Source: Paraburkholderia panacisoli (GTDB lineage: Bacteria; Pseudomonadota; Gammaproteobacteria; Burkholderiales; Burkholderiaceae). Taken from it: a DNA stretch of 64,000 nucleotides. Where the stretch lies: positions 1-64,000 of the forward strand of contig NZ_VTUZ01000016.1 in NCBI RefSeq assembly GCF_008369935.1. The letters are read 5' to 3'. The notes beneath the pieces were generated by a model that saw nothing but the letters and a program-made list of their open reading frames with translations, ran no database searches and was not told the DNA's origin. Position numbers and translations under genes: made by a program. Of the stretch, positions 36,764 to 45,755 are shown one piece after another (the first letter of the stretch is position 1; each line of letters begins with the position of its first letter).

Positions 36764-37000
36764 TGTCGACCGGAGTTGGCGCTTTAGCGCCTACTCCGGT
36801 CCCATGCAAGTTGTATGTCGACCGGAGTTGGCGCTTAGCGCTTACTCCGGTCCCATGCAGGTTGTATGTCGACCGAAGTTGGCGTGTCGACCTGAGTTGG
36901 CGCTTTAGCGCTTACTCAGGTCCCAAGCAGCGCTGTCGACCTGAGTTGGCGCGTTAGCGCTTACTCAGGTCCCATAGCGCCTACTCCGGTCCCATGAAAG
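36764..37000. repeat. Tandem array of palindromic REP-like repeats
   Basis: About five related units of roughly 50 bp occur in one orientation: 36764-36815, 36816-36866, a truncated unit 36867-36884, 36885-36933, and 36934-36975 plus a half unit to about 37000. The core is a palindrome, GACCGGAGT-N-GGCGC facing GCGCC-N-ACTCCGGTC, around a TTA loop. Later units carry a T-for-G change (CCTGAG) matched by CTCAGG on the other arm, which shows compensatory change. The same repeat family occurs at 39265 and 61663. It lies between the flavin reductase and MaoC genes. Confidence 0.85.
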
Positions 37001-37032
37001 ATGGTTGCTGTAAATGGATCGGGTATTGGGCG

Positions 37033-37485
37033 TTACACGGGCCGGCGGGCGACGACAAGCTTTGCGGTCAGGTTCTGCACGACTTCGCCGTGCTGATTGA
37101 TCGTTCTGGAGCGCAGCACCAGCATGCCGCGATCGGTGCGCGATCGGGACGGGGTCAGCTCCACGATTTCGCTTTCGACATGCAGCACGTCGCCCGGGCG
37201 GGTCGGCTTCTTCCATTCGATCTCACCGCCGGCGCCGAGCACGCCGTTGGCCAGCTTCGGGCCACCGGAGACGAGCAGACGCATCGTGATCGCCGCGGTA
37301 TGCCAGCCGCTCGCGGCGAGCCCGCCGAACATCGTGTCGCGTGCGGCTTCATCGTCGAGATGGAACGGCTGCGGATCGAACTCCGCGGCGAACCGCTTTA
37401 TATCGGCAGCGCTGACTTCATGCGTGCCGGTGGTGAAGGTATCGCCGACCTTGAGGTCGTCGAAATAGAGCGTCTCCTGACTCAT
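37033..37485 (-). CDS. MaoC-like dehydratase
   Basis: This 150-residue hotdog-fold protein starts MSQETLYFDDLKVGD. It has the hydratase motif AAEFDPQPFHLDDEAA with Asp and His, followed by FGGLAASGWHTAA. MaoC proteins hydrate enoyl-CoA or enoyl-acyl substrates. It is upstream of the palindromic repeat array and the flavin reductase on the same strand. With the crotonase it gives two possible CoA-ester hydratases in the cluster. Confidence 0.93.
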   Translation of the reverse strand: MSQETLYFDDLKVGDTFTTGTHEVSAADIKRFAAEFDPQPFHLDDEAARDTMFGGLAASGWHTAAITMRLLVSGGPKLANGVLGAGGEIEWKKPTRPGDVLHVESEIVELTPSRSRTDRGMLVLRSRTINQHGEVVQNLTAKLVVARRPV

Positions 37486-37916
37486 GGCCCTGTCCCTTTA
37501 AAGGTGAGGATGGCGGGCCGACCGACTGACGTCGTTCGCTGTCCCGCGGGTATTGCAGCTACTGTAGGGAATCTCGCTGAGGGGAGAAAGACAATACGGA
37601 TGAAAGCATCATTTCAATTCGATCAATTATCGGTACGGGCTGGCTGTACAACGCTGAAATACCGCGCTTCAAGGGAGAGTGTTGCCGCTTCCGCCGTGTG
37701 CATAGCCGCCTCGGGAGGCGCGCCGACATTCCAAAGCATTTCCAAAGGTCGGCCCGTGCATGATCTGCCGGGCCTCAGAGTCAGGTGGACGCACGTTCTG
37801 ATAGTCATCGGGAATGACCACCCTGACAAGCGACGGGTAATGACAAAGATCCGGGATGTTTTGCAGGTCGCTCGCGTTTGCGGCAGCGTAGTCCCAGGGC
37901 CTACCGCAAACTTCGT

Positions 37917-38420
37917 TTATTTCTTTACCGTATAGGGAACATCGATACGGGGGCGGCCAGCCACGGCCTTTTCCATGGCGTCGATGCGTTCGCTATCGAG
38001 CAACAAGGTACGAGCGGTAAACGCGGTGGTCCAGGTCTGCCCGTCGATACTCCAGGTCCCGCTCGGAATCTCCTCGACAATGCAAAATACGCGTGGGCCG
38101 CTGCCGTCGCCCTTCGTTCCGTCGACTTCAAGGATTGAGTCGGTCAGCTCACGGGCAAGACTGTCGATCCGCTTTTGATCCATGAACCCGGCCATGACCC
38201 GAACATTGATTCGATAAACGTTCTGCGCAGGAGTCTTTCCGGCGACGGTGATGTGATGTTGGGGACGTTCATCGAAGTAGACCCACGCGACCGACGCGGA
38301 CGTCTCGTTAATTTCGATTCCTTCCCAACGAAGTGCGATGGACCATAGCTTCGCCGAGAGCCTGCTTTGGGCGTCTGTGTCCAGTGAACCTTGCGCAAAG
38401 GTAACATCCATAAGTGGCAT
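37917..38420 (-). CDS. Tautomerase family protein
   Basis: This 167-residue protein begins MPLMDVTFAQGSLD, so after Met removal it has the N-terminal Pro used as catalytic base by 4-oxalocrotonate tautomerase-type enzymes. It is longer than one 4-OT unit (60-75 residues) and may contain two beta-alpha-beta units in one chain. The start at 38420 lies after CAGGAG. It may act in keto-enol tautomerisation of a ring-cleavage or hydration product. It is separated from the MaoC gene by about 430 bp. Confidence in the family is good, but the substrate is unknown. Confidence 0.75.
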   Translation of the reverse strand: MPLMDVTFAQGSLDTDAQSRLSAKLWSIALRWEGIEINETSASVAWVYFDERPQHHITVAGKTPAQNVYRINVRVMAGFMDQKRIDSLARELTDSILEVDGTKGDGSGPRVFCIVEEIPSGTWSIDGQTWTTAFTARTLLLDSERIDAMEKAVAGRPRIDVPYTVKK

Positions 38421-38470
38421 GGCCAGTACTCCTGATATTAAAGGGCGGGTGCATCAAGGATTGCCTCGCG

Positions 38471-38503
38471 CCTGGGCTGGTGAGGCATCTCACTTACCCC
38501 AGG
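38471..38503. other. Hairpin of unknown role
   Basis: CCTGGG...CCCAGG encloses TGAG...CTCA around a GCAT loop: positions 38471-38476 pair with 38498-38503, with an inner stem at 38481-38492. It is about 50 bp upstream of the tautomerase start on the minus strand, so it could lie in its leader. No riboswitch class was recognised. Confidence 0.35.
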
Positions 38504-39264
38504 CGGAGCTTCGGCCCTCCGGGTCGCCAGTGCGGAACCCGTGCGGACTGACGGACTTATCGTAGCCGTCGTCGGGGAGTACTGATTGCATTTCCGTGCA
38601 CGGTGAATTGCTGTATAGCGCATTCGCTGTGACGCTTCGTGGTGCCATGTATTTCCCAACCATTCGTCGTCAGAGTCGAAGTGCTATAGCTTGACGATGA
38701 CCGGCGCGGTTATCGCGCGTCGCTTTCCGGATCACGCCGCGTGGCACTGGCGAGAGCGCCCGCGTCCGCAGTATTTCGCGTCGTTGTACATCGATTGCCC
38801 CATCAAGCTCGAGGCGAAGGCGGACAGATGCGACGCCCGCTCGCCGTCTTCGCCGAAGCCCGAGCGACGATGGGGCTCACTGTGGCTTGCACCGGGAACA
38901 GCAAGGAACTGCCGGGCATGTCTGAGTAATCGAATCGGGGTTGCGGTATGCCCGTGCGCGCAAGGTCAACTCCTTTTGCACTGTGGAGCAAGCGTTGGAC
39001 CGCAATGAGAACCAGAATGGGGAGAGCCGAGTCGCTCAGCTCATCCCGACCATGTGGGAGGTATCGATGGCCTTCCCGCGTGGTCGGGGAAGTTCCCCCT
39101 TCCAGGGTACGGGCCAGCAAAAGTGTGCATTTCCGGGGTTTCGGTTCGCGTCGGACACGGCTTTTGTGTGACGTTTAAAGAGCCGGCCTTTCTGTACACT
39201 TCGAACATTGACGTTAGCGACTGGTACGATAAGGCTAACGCGTTACGCGCTGAAGGTAAGCGCT

Positions 39265-39303
39265 ATGGGACCAGGGTAAGCGCTAAAGCGCCAACTTTGG
39301 TCG
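39265..39303 (-). repeat. REP-like palindromic repeat, single inverted copy
   Basis: In reverse complement it reads CGACCAAAGTTGG, then CGCTTTAGCGCTTACC, then CTGGTCCCAT. This matches the consensus of the array at 36764-37000. It ends 17 bp upstream of the AraC TTG start. A partial further copy appears around 39215-39260. Confidence 0.75.
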
Positions 39304-39319
39304 CTGCGAGGAGACAGAC

Positions 39320-40300
39320 TTGCCAAATGCTTTCACCGAATGGTCGATCGACCGGGTTCCCACGAACGATCGCACAGATGCCTGGCAGGATGTGCTGAGT
39401 CACAGCTACAGGGAGTGGCAGGTTCCGCAACGGTTGCCTGCGACGTTCTATGCGCGTGTGAAGCAACACGACTTCGCCGGCGCAGGGATTGTTGAAACGG
39501 TATGTGACCCTTGCATCGGGCAACGGACACGCGCTCAGGTACGGCATGACGACGAGCTGTATGTTGGAATGCAGCTGACCACGGGCGGCCGTGAGCGGTT
39601 CAAGATCGGCGATTCTGGGGTGGAGGTGACATCGGGCGACCTCGTTGTATGGACGACCGACCAGGTCGTGCGGTTCGAAGTGCTTGAGCGGCTGCACAAG
39701 GTGACGCTGATGATCCCCTGGACGTTGATGCGGGAGCGTTTGCCGGAGCGAAAGCAGCCGCCGTCGGGCGGCAAAATCGAAAGCCGTACGGGCGTCGGCT
39801 CGCTGCTGGCTGTCCACCTGCTGGCATTGTCGAACCAGATCGACAGCCTCGACCAGAGTGTTCAGGCTTCTGTGAGCCGGTCCACGCTCGAACTACTTGG
39901 CATTGCCCTCTCGGGCCAGCAGCCGTCGGCGGTGTTCGACGCGAGTGCAGCGATGCTGCGCCGCGTGAAGGACTTCATCTTGCAGCACCTTCATGAGGAT
40001 GATCTGAATCCGACACGCATCGCAGAGGCGAACAACATCTCGCTGCGCTACCTGCACATGCTGTTCCAACGCAGCGAACTGACCGTCTCAGGATTCATCC
40101 TGGACAGTCGTTTGCGCGCATGCAGGCAGGCGCTGATTGATCCCGCCTTCCAGCGCCTGCAAATTTCCGAGATCGCGTTCCGCTGGGGCTTCAATTCAGT
40201 GAGCCATTTTTGCAGGACCTTCCGGGAGCGGTATGACGCCTCGCCCAGCGATGTGCGCCGCGCAGCGCTGAGTGGCACTGCGGGCGCGGGCGTTGTTTGA
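39320..40300 (+). CDS. AraC family transcriptional regulator
   Basis: This 326-residue AraC-type regulator starts at TTG (39320), preceded by GAGGAGACAGAC. No in-frame ATG is near, so the rare start seems real. The N-terminal part resembles the AraC-binding-like sensor domain of the FeaR/NphR group (GDLVVWTTDQVVRFEVLE). The C-terminal double helix-turn-helix includes ISLRYLHMLFQRSELTVSGF and ISEIAFRWGFNSVSHFCRTF. The palindromic repeat at 39265 ends just upstream of the ribosome site. Its target may be the glyoxalase/cupin genes that follow; this is inferred from position. Confidence 0.92.
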   Translation: MPNAFTEWSIDRVPTNDRTDAWQDVLSHSYREWQVPQRLPATFYARVKQHDFAGAGIVETVCDPCIGQRTRAQVRHDDELYVGMQLTTGGRERFKIGDSGVEVTSGDLVVWTTDQVVRFEVLERLHKVTLMIPWTLMRERLPERKQPPSGGKIESRTGVGSLLAVHLLALSNQIDSLDQSVQASVSRSTLELLGIALSGQQPSAVFDASAAMLRRVKDFILQHLHEDDLNPTRIAEANNISLRYLHMLFQRSELTVSGFILDSRLRACRQALIDPAFQRLQISEIAFRWGFNSVSHFCRTFRERYDASPSDVRRAALSGTAGAGVV

Positions 40301-40341
40301 CACGCGGGGCGGTGGCGCGCCTGCTTCGCCACAGCACCGGA

Positions 40342-40737
40342 TCACATGTAATGCCCTCCGCGCTCCAGCACCTCGATCTTGTAGCCGTCGGGGTCCTGGA
40401 TGAAGAAAAAGCGCGCGAGGATCTCGTCGCCACGTTTGAATTCCTTCACCGCGGTCGGATCGATGCCCAGTCCCGCCATCCGCTCGCGCTCAGACTCGAC
40501 GTCTGCTACGGCGACAGCGACGTGCCCGTAGCCATCGCCATGCGTGTAAGCCGGCTCGCGCCCCTTGTTCCACGTGAGCTCGATCTCGAAGTCGTTCTCT
40601 TCGTTGCGCAGATACACGAGCGAGAAGTCGGGGAAGTCCAGGCGGTGGCTGGTCGAGAGTCCGAGCGCATCGCTGTAGAACTGCAACGACCGGTCAAGGT
40701 CGTGAACACGGATCATGGAGTGTATGATCTTGGCCAA
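40342..40737 (-). CDS. gloA: Lactoylglutathione lyase (glyoxalase I)
   Basis: This 131-residue protein is glyoxalase I (VOC fold), which converts the methylglyoxal-glutathione hemithioacetal to S-lactoylglutathione. Motifs are HSMIRVHDLDRSLQFYSDALG, ENDFEIELTWN, GYGHVAVAV and DPDGYKIEVLE, with His and Glu metal ligands at the standard places. The best start is the TTG at 40737 (MAKIIHSMIRV), six bases after GGAAG. The frame extends to 40812, but that part has no homology. It is convergent with the AraC gene. Confidence 0.93.
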   Translation of the reverse strand: MAKIIHSMIRVHDLDRSLQFYSDALGLSTSHRLDFPDFSLVYLRNEENDFEIELTWNKGREPAYTHGDGYGHVAVAVADVESERERMAGLGIDPTAVKEFKRGDEILARFFFIQDPDGYKIEVLERGGHYM

Positions 40738-40919
40738 TTTTTTCTTCCAGAATATGCAGGTGTTGACATCGACAGTTCCGCGTCGGCTGACTGGAGACCG
40801 TAACGACCGCAATGCGGTTTTCAGGCTTTCCCTCCCTCACTTCCCCTATGTAGTAATCCTCTATAAACGCGAATGTCGAGCCTGTCCGTACGGTCCCTGC
40901 TGACTGGTGCAAGGGGCTC

Positions 40920-41276
40920 TTAGCCGGAGAAGGAGGTGAAGGTCTGGACCGCGATCTTTCCATCCTTGACGACCAGCGTATCGGTGGCAAGCGTCACCCA
41001 AGGCTTCGCCTCCCACACCAGATAGGCGACTTCGCCCGCCGTACTCTTGCTCGTGATCTTGAATGCTGGCCAGAATCCGGGATCAGCGCTGTCGAGGAAC
41101 GCCTTGAAGAAGGCGCGGATCTCCGCGCTGCCACTATAGGTTTTGTCCGGCGTGATGATCGTCGAACTGTCGTCGTAGTCTTTCAGAAGCTCGTCCAGAC
41201 CCTGAGCGAACGCGCCGAGATGATGGTCGAACACCTGCTGGGTGGCACCCTCGATCTGTGCTGAAGCAATGGTCAT
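40920..41276 (-). CDS. SnoaL/NTF2-like protein
   Basis: This 118-residue NTF2-like fold protein has FDHHLGAFAQGLDELLKDY near the N-terminus, then DYDDSSTIITPDKTYSGSAEIRAFF and VKDGKIAVQTFTSF. Proteins of this type bind or isomerise small polar molecules and often have no known reaction. The ATG at 41276 follows TTGGAGAC. The TTG at 41291 also opens the frame, but it lies within the ribosome site region. It is downstream of a cupin gene on the same strand, 71 bp away. Confidence 0.82.
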   Translation of the reverse strand: MTIASAQIEGATQQVFDHHLGAFAQGLDELLKDYDDSSTIITPDKTYSGSAEIRAFFKAFLDSADPGFWPAFKITSKSTAGEVAYLVWEAKPWVTLATDTLVVKDGKIAVQTFTSFSG

Positions 41277-41347
41277 GTTCAATGTCTCCAAAAGCCGGTT
41301 GCAGATCCCGCGAACAGGCTGTCGCGGGCATTCGGCTCAGTGCAGGC

Positions 41348-41788
41348 TTAGCCCGCGTAGGCGCGCTGCGCTTCGTCCCACGTCACGACGACGATCGGCG
41401 TGCCGTCTTCCCTGATGAATGACAGCGGACCGAGGAACGTCATGTAGAACTCGCTGTCGACGGGGAAATACGTCTTGTCGTGCCGCGCGTTCGCGGATTC
41501 GTAGCCGTATGCGGGAGCGACGACGGTGTCACCACCATGCTCGGCACCGCCGCGGACATCCATGCGGCCTTTTGTCAGAAGATATTCGCCGGGCCCGACG
41601 TGGAAGTGGGCATTGAAGGAGGAGCCGGCCGGGCAGTCGAAAATCGCCGTCCAGGCACCCATCTCCGGCGAGGCGTGCAGCATCTTCCAGCGGATGCCGC
41701 CATGGGAAAGCGCATCGGGAAACGCCTTCCAGGGGATATCGTTGAGTTGAACCGCTTCCTCACGGACCTTCGGCTTGATTTCCATCAT
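41348..41788 (-). CDS. Cupin-domain protein (ChrR-like / dioxygenase-like)
   Basis: This 146-residue single-domain cupin has FNAHFHVGPGEYLLTKGRMDVRGG as the metal-site segment, and the C-terminal strand set ends at FIREDGTPIVVVTWDEA. Family members include anti-sigma ChrR cupin and 2,4'-dihydroxyacetophenone dioxygenase-like enzymes, so the reaction cannot be fixed. ATG 41785 and 41788 are consecutive. AAAGGAG precedes them, with better spacing for 41785. It is probably cotranscribed with the downstream NTF2-like gene. Confidence 0.85.
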   Translation of the reverse strand: MMEIKPKVREEAVQLNDIPWKAFPDALSHGGIRWKMLHASPEMGAWTAIFDCPAGSSFNAHFHVGPGEYLLTKGRMDVRGGAEHGGDTVVAPAYGYESANARHDKTYFPVDSEFYMTFLGPLSFIREDGTPIVVVTWDEAQRAYAG

Positions 41789-42524
41789 CGTCTCCTTTGA
41801 TATTGCCGCTCCCCAAAGGGGCCGGCAGGTTTTGCGCGGTGAGACAACAATACCGCCGATAGACCAGGAAATGCTTGCCCGATAGCGCAGCTCCGTTGCC
41901 TGATAGTGCATGGATAGTAATGGGACCCTTGAGGGATAACAGGTCAGAAACCGCCGCTAGAACTGAAGGAGATCTGGACGATCCGATTTCGTCTGCAACC
42001 GGCCGCACGGACCCGCGATCTTGCGATGTTCCACCTGGCCATCGACAGCAAATTCAGAGCGTGCGATCTGGCCAGATTGCAAGTGCTTGATAAGCGGCCG
42101 ACCAACGTATGACGCCCCGCTAACGCCAGCGTCTAACGCAATACAAAGGACTGTCTGTGGGCTCCGTCCGAGACGTCCTGGCATCTTCATTCGGTTACTG
42201 CATCCTTTCGTTGCATCGGTCCATCAGCACTCGGCCATCGGCCTTGGCGAGCTTGAAGTTGTGTTCACCGAACATGCTGCACCTTCCCCCGGATAAGGTT
42301 CAGGGCACGGGCTGAAACGCGCTGCTGGTCCTTTCACTACAGCTGGATGCTTCTCTCTCCAGGCCACGCAAAAAACCTTTCGAACGCGCCGATTGTTGTC
42401 CAGAATATTGTGAGAAATAACGAACATCATCCTCACAGCCTCATGTCTGCGTCGCTATTGACAATCGAAGACACAGTGACTGTCAAACGCTGCTAACCGC
42501 GACGCTTACCGAATCAGAGGTCGC
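41789..42524. other. Divergent intergenic region between cupin and MFS genes
   Basis: About 740 bp with no convincing gene. Short frames are present, but none has a ribosome site and recognisable domain. It presumably holds the divergent promoters. Confidence 0.45.
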
Positions 42525-43829
42525 ATGATCGACGATTCGCTTACAGTCCGTAACGCACGGTTGAACGCCCGCCAGCGCTGGACGATTTTCGTCGCGAGCA
42601 CCGGAGGGGCGCTCGAGGTGTTCGATTTCGCTGTCTACGGCTTTTTCGCGCAGAGCATCGGCCGCGAATTCTTCCCGGCACGAATGGGCCTGCCTCCAGA
42701 GACACTTTCGTTCGCGGTCCTGGCCGTCGGTTACACGTCGCGACTCGTGGGCAGCATCTTCCTCGGCGGGTTGGGTGACAAGTACGGACGGCGCATTGTT
42801 TTCGCCTCGTCGGCAATGATCGCTGCCGTGTCGACCCTGGTCATTGGAATACTTCCCTCATACGAATCGATCGGCATTGCCGCGCCAACGCTCCTGGTTC
42901 TGCTGCGGCTCACACAGGGTTTGTGTCTGGGCGGTGAATTGCCGGGAGCGGTCATCTATGCCGTTGAAACAGCGCACGATAAACCCGGGGTTTTATGCGG
43001 CGTTGTGTTTCTTGCTGTCAACATTGCGCTGATACTCGCAACCAGCATCAATCTCGGTGTGCAGATGATTTTCACGTCCGAGCAGGTAAGCACATTCGGA
43101 TGGCGGATCGGCTTTCTGATCGGTGGTCTGCTGGGCCTGCTGAGTTTCGCTGTGCGGCGCACGTTGGTCGAAACCGACGAATATGCGAGGACAGTCGGCA
43201 CCCGGCATCGGGAACCGCTCGCGGTACTGTTCGGCAATCATGCCGCGTCCGTGCTGGCAGGTGTTGCGGCGGCGTCGTTGGTGGGTGCGTCCAGCGGACT
43301 CTTCGTGGTGCACATGCCCGCCTACCTTCAGATGCTTCACTATGATCCGCAGCAGATTGCCAGTGCCCAGACGCTGTATGTAGCCGCCATCTCGGGGTGC
43401 ATCCTCGTTACAGCGTACGTCGGCGACCTGCTGTCGCGACGTTATGTCTTCCGGTTGGGCGCCGTAATGTCAGCGCTGTTCGCTCCTTTCTTTTACATTG
43501 CGGTCACCCGACATCAGACCAACTTGCCCCTGCTATTTGTGATGGCGGGTGTCGTCGCTTCGTTTGCAAATGGAACCTACGCGTGTGCGATTGCGGAGAT
43601 GTTTCCCGTCGACGTGCGATTCAGCGGCCTTGCTACCGCGATGAATATCGGTCTGGCCGCGCCGATGGCAATGGCGCCGCTCGCCGCAAGCATTCTCGCA
43701 TCCAGAATGCGCTGGACACCTGCGCCTGCGCTTGTCATGCTGCTTTGCGCAACGTTCGCATTCGCGGCGTCGTTTCGAATGAAGCGTCCCCTGCCAGCGG
43801 CCGCACCATTCAAAATGGGCAATGAGTAG
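42525..43829 (+). CDS. MFS transporter, MHS (metabolite:H+ symporter) type
   Basis: This 434-residue inner-membrane permease has about twelve hydrophobic segments. The MFS motif A GGLGDKYGRR lies between helices 2 and 3, in the MHS-type context AVGYTSRLVGSIFLGG. MHS members usually take up dicarboxylates, citrate, benzoates, sugar acids or osmolytes. The start at 42525 has a GAGG sequence upstream. It is followed 17 bp downstream by a winged-helix/TPR regulator, an arrangement that suggests a self-contained uptake/regulation unit. The substrate is unknown. Confidence 0.93.
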   Translation: MIDDSLTVRNARLNARQRWTIFVASTGGALEVFDFAVYGFFAQSIGREFFPARMGLPPETLSFAVLAVGYTSRLVGSIFLGGLGDKYGRRIVFASSAMIAAVSTLVIGILPSYESIGIAAPTLLVLLRLTQGLCLGGELPGAVIYAVETAHDKPGVLCGVVFLAVNIALILATSINLGVQMIFTSEQVSTFGWRIGFLIGGLLGLLSFAVRRTLVETDEYARTVGTRHREPLAVLFGNHAASVLAGVAAASLVGASSGLFVVHMPAYLQMLHYDPQQIASAQTLYVAAISGCILVTAYVGDLLSRRYVFRLGAVMSALFAPFFYIAVTRHQTNLPLLFVMAGVVASFANGTYACAIAEMFPVDVRFSGLATAMNIGLAAPMAMAPLAASILASRMRWTPAPALVMLLCATFAFAASFRMKRPLPAAAPFKMGNE

Positions 43830-43846
43830 CTGTTGCAGGAGCGAAA

Positions 43847-45607
43847 ATGAATCCGCCGGAATTCGTCAGGATTGGAGACATTGAACTCGATATCCAGCGC
43901 TACGAATTGCGTCGGGCTGGACAGCCAATCCGCCTCGAGCGCCTGCCGATGGAGTTGTTGATGCTGATGGCGTCCCGCGACGGACAACTGGTGACGCGCG
44001 CGGACATCGTCAGGACGCTATGGGGTGGCAATGCTTTTCGCGAAACGGACAACAGCATCAATACAGCAATCAGAAAGATTCGGATTGCACTCGGTGAATG
44101 TCCCGACCACTCGTTGCTTCTGACTACAGTCAAGGGAAAGGGATATCGCCTGAACGGCACGCGGGCATCCTCCGAGGCGCCTTTGCCTATTCCCGCGGAA
44201 GCGGTTCGCGTACTGGTCCTGCCTTTCGAAAGCAAGACCGGCGACTCGAGCGAGGACAGTCTCTGTGACGCGCTTGCAGACGAGGCCTCCGCCAACCTCG
44301 GCATGCTCGATCCCGAGCGGATCCTGGTGATTGCCAGGACGACGGCCGCCCGGTACCGGCGAGTGAATAAGAGCATCGCGGAGATCGCGCACGAACTGTC
44401 CGTCGACTATGTGCTGGAAGGTTCGCTGACGCGGGACACAGGAAGGATTCGCATCCTGGCGCAACTGATCCGCTGTGTCGATCAGGTACAGATCTGGAGC
44501 CGTGCGCACGAACCGATGACCCGAGCTGCACTGGATATCCAGAAAGAGGTCGGAGCCGCTCTGGCTCAAGAGGTATCGCCGGCACTCGCGCAACAGCAAC
44601 AACATAGGCTCGCGAGGCGTTTGCCGGTCGATCCGGCGGCGCACGATGCCTACCTGCGCGGCCGATATTACTGGACTCGGCGCGTTCATTTCGATGCTGG
44701 GTTCGCCGCACATCACGCGTTGAGCGATGAGGACTTCATTCGCGCACGGAGCTACTTCGAGAGTGCTGTCGATCGGGACCCGACCTACGCGCTGGGCTAT
44801 GTCGGCTTGTCGAACATCTTCGGCTCGACCGCGACGCACGGGTTCTACGCGCCATCGCAGGGCTACCCTAAAGCACGCGAGTCGGCACTGCGTGCCCTGG
44901 AGCTTGACGCGAACCTTCCGGAAGCTCACCAGGCACTTGCAGGTGTGCACTACTTCTACGATTGGGACTGGCGCCGCGCAGAAGCCGAGTTTCTGAAGGC
45001 CTTGCAGCTCAACCCGAGCCATGCGGAAACAAGCCGCCTCTATGGGCGACTTCTACTGGTGCTTGGGCAGGAAGCGGAGGGCCGAGCGCGGATGGAGCTC
45101 GCCGAAAGTGTGGACCCGCTGGGATTCGAAGGTTCGCGCATCTTCGGTCTCATCCAGTCCGGCAGATACGAAGAGGCGATCCGCGAATATCTCGGCACCG
45201 CGCACGAGGATCGATCGCCGTTGGTCTATCAATTGCTCGCCACAGCATTCGAGGTCCAGGGTCGATACGAAGAGGCGATCGAAGCGACTGTCGATGCGTT
45301 GACACGGTGCAATGAGTTTGCCCGGGCGGCGTCCATTCGGGCGATCTGGGATTCCGGCGGCTATCAGCGGGTTCTGCAGTGGTATCTGCAGGATTTGCAG
45401 GGAAGGAGCCGAAAGCGCTATACATCGCCGCTTCTGTTTGCGGAATTGCACGCACGCCTCGCACAGCCGGATGAGATGTTTCACTGGCTCGAGGCAGCGG
45501 TTGCCGAACGCTCGCCGCGACTATGTGAACTGCGCACTAACGCATGGTTCCAGCGCTACCGGTCGATGGGACGGTTCCGGAAAATCGAAAAGCATGTTGG
45601 TTACTGA
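43847..45607 (+). CDS. CadC-like winged-helix/TolB-N/TPR regulator
   Basis: This protein has 586 residues. The N-terminus (1-100) is an OmpR/PhoB-type winged helix (RLPMELLMLMASRDGQLVTR, then the recognition part with DNSINTAIRKIRIALGE). It is followed by a TolB-N-like segment (VRVLVLPFESKTGD...LCDALADEASANLG) and a C-terminal TPR array with repeats in about 270-560 (PEAHQALAGVHYFYDWDWRRAEAEFLKAL). No transmembrane helix or receiver domain is evident, unlike true CadC. The gene follows the MFS gene by 17 bp, so it probably controls it. The ligand sensed by the TPR part is unknown. Confidence 0.88.
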   Translation: MNPPEFVRIGDIELDIQRYELRRAGQPIRLERLPMELLMLMASRDGQLVTRADIVRTLWGGNAFRETDNSINTAIRKIRIALGECPDHSLLLTTVKGKGYRLNGTRASSEAPLPIPAEAVRVLVLPFESKTGDSSEDSLCDALADEASANLGMLDPERILVIARTTAARYRRVNKSIAEIAHELSVDYVLEGSLTRDTGRIRILAQLIRCVDQVQIWSRAHEPMTRAALDIQKEVGAALAQEVSPALAQQQQHRLARRLPVDPAAHDAYLRGRYYWTRRVHFDAGFAAHHALSDEDFIRARSYFESAVDRDPTYALGYVGLSNIFGSTATHGFYAPSQGYPKARESALRALELDANLPEAHQALAGVHYFYDWDWRRAEAEFLKALQLNPSHAETSRLYGRLLLVLGQEAEGRARMELAESVDPLGFEGSRIFGLIQSGRYEEAIREYLGTAHEDRSPLVYQLLATAFEVQGRYEEAIEATVDALTRCNEFARAASIRAIWDSGGYQRVLQWYLQDLQGRSRKRYTSPLLFAELHARLAQPDEMFHWLEAAVAERSPRLCELRTNAWFQRYRSMGRFRKIEKHVGY

Positions 45608-45730
45608 TCGGACGGTCGAAGCAACGCCCGGAAGTAAGCAAGTGCATGCGGCTCGTCAACTCGGTACCGTTGGGCCGCCACGCGCACAGTAATACGTTGC
45701 ACGTATTACGTCATTCCGGCGTGAGGTTCG

Positions 45731-45752
45731 ACCGGTGGCGCAGGCCACCGGT
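45731..45752. terminator. Bidirectional terminator hairpin
   Basis: ACCGGTGGC (45731-45739) and GCCACCGGT (45744-45752) form a perfect 9-bp stem with a GCAG loop, followed by TCTTC on the plus side. It lies between two convergent genes (the TPR regulator and the DUF4148 gene). The tail is only partly T-rich. Confidence 0.6.
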
Positions 45753-45755
45753 TCT

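Larger units (their letters stand above)
38421..39319. other. Long intergenic region, mostly unassigned
   Basis: About 900 bp without a supportable gene. It holds a hairpin at 38471-38503 and one inverted copy of the REP-like repeat at 39265-39303. Frames such as 38691-39008 (+) have no recognised domain and shift in composition, so they are probably degraded or spurious. Confidence 0.5.

Noticed and set aside
36764..37000. CRISPR-like array
   Set aside because: The units are head-to-tail palindromes without unique spacers of regular length, and no cas genes are present.
38471..38503. Riboswitch before the tautomerase
   Set aside because: It is a plain hairpin. No conserved aptamer motif was recognised.
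38691..39008. 105-residue plus-strand frame in the long intergenic region
   Set aside because: No recognisable domain; Arg/Cys-rich translation typical of non-coding GC-rich DNA.
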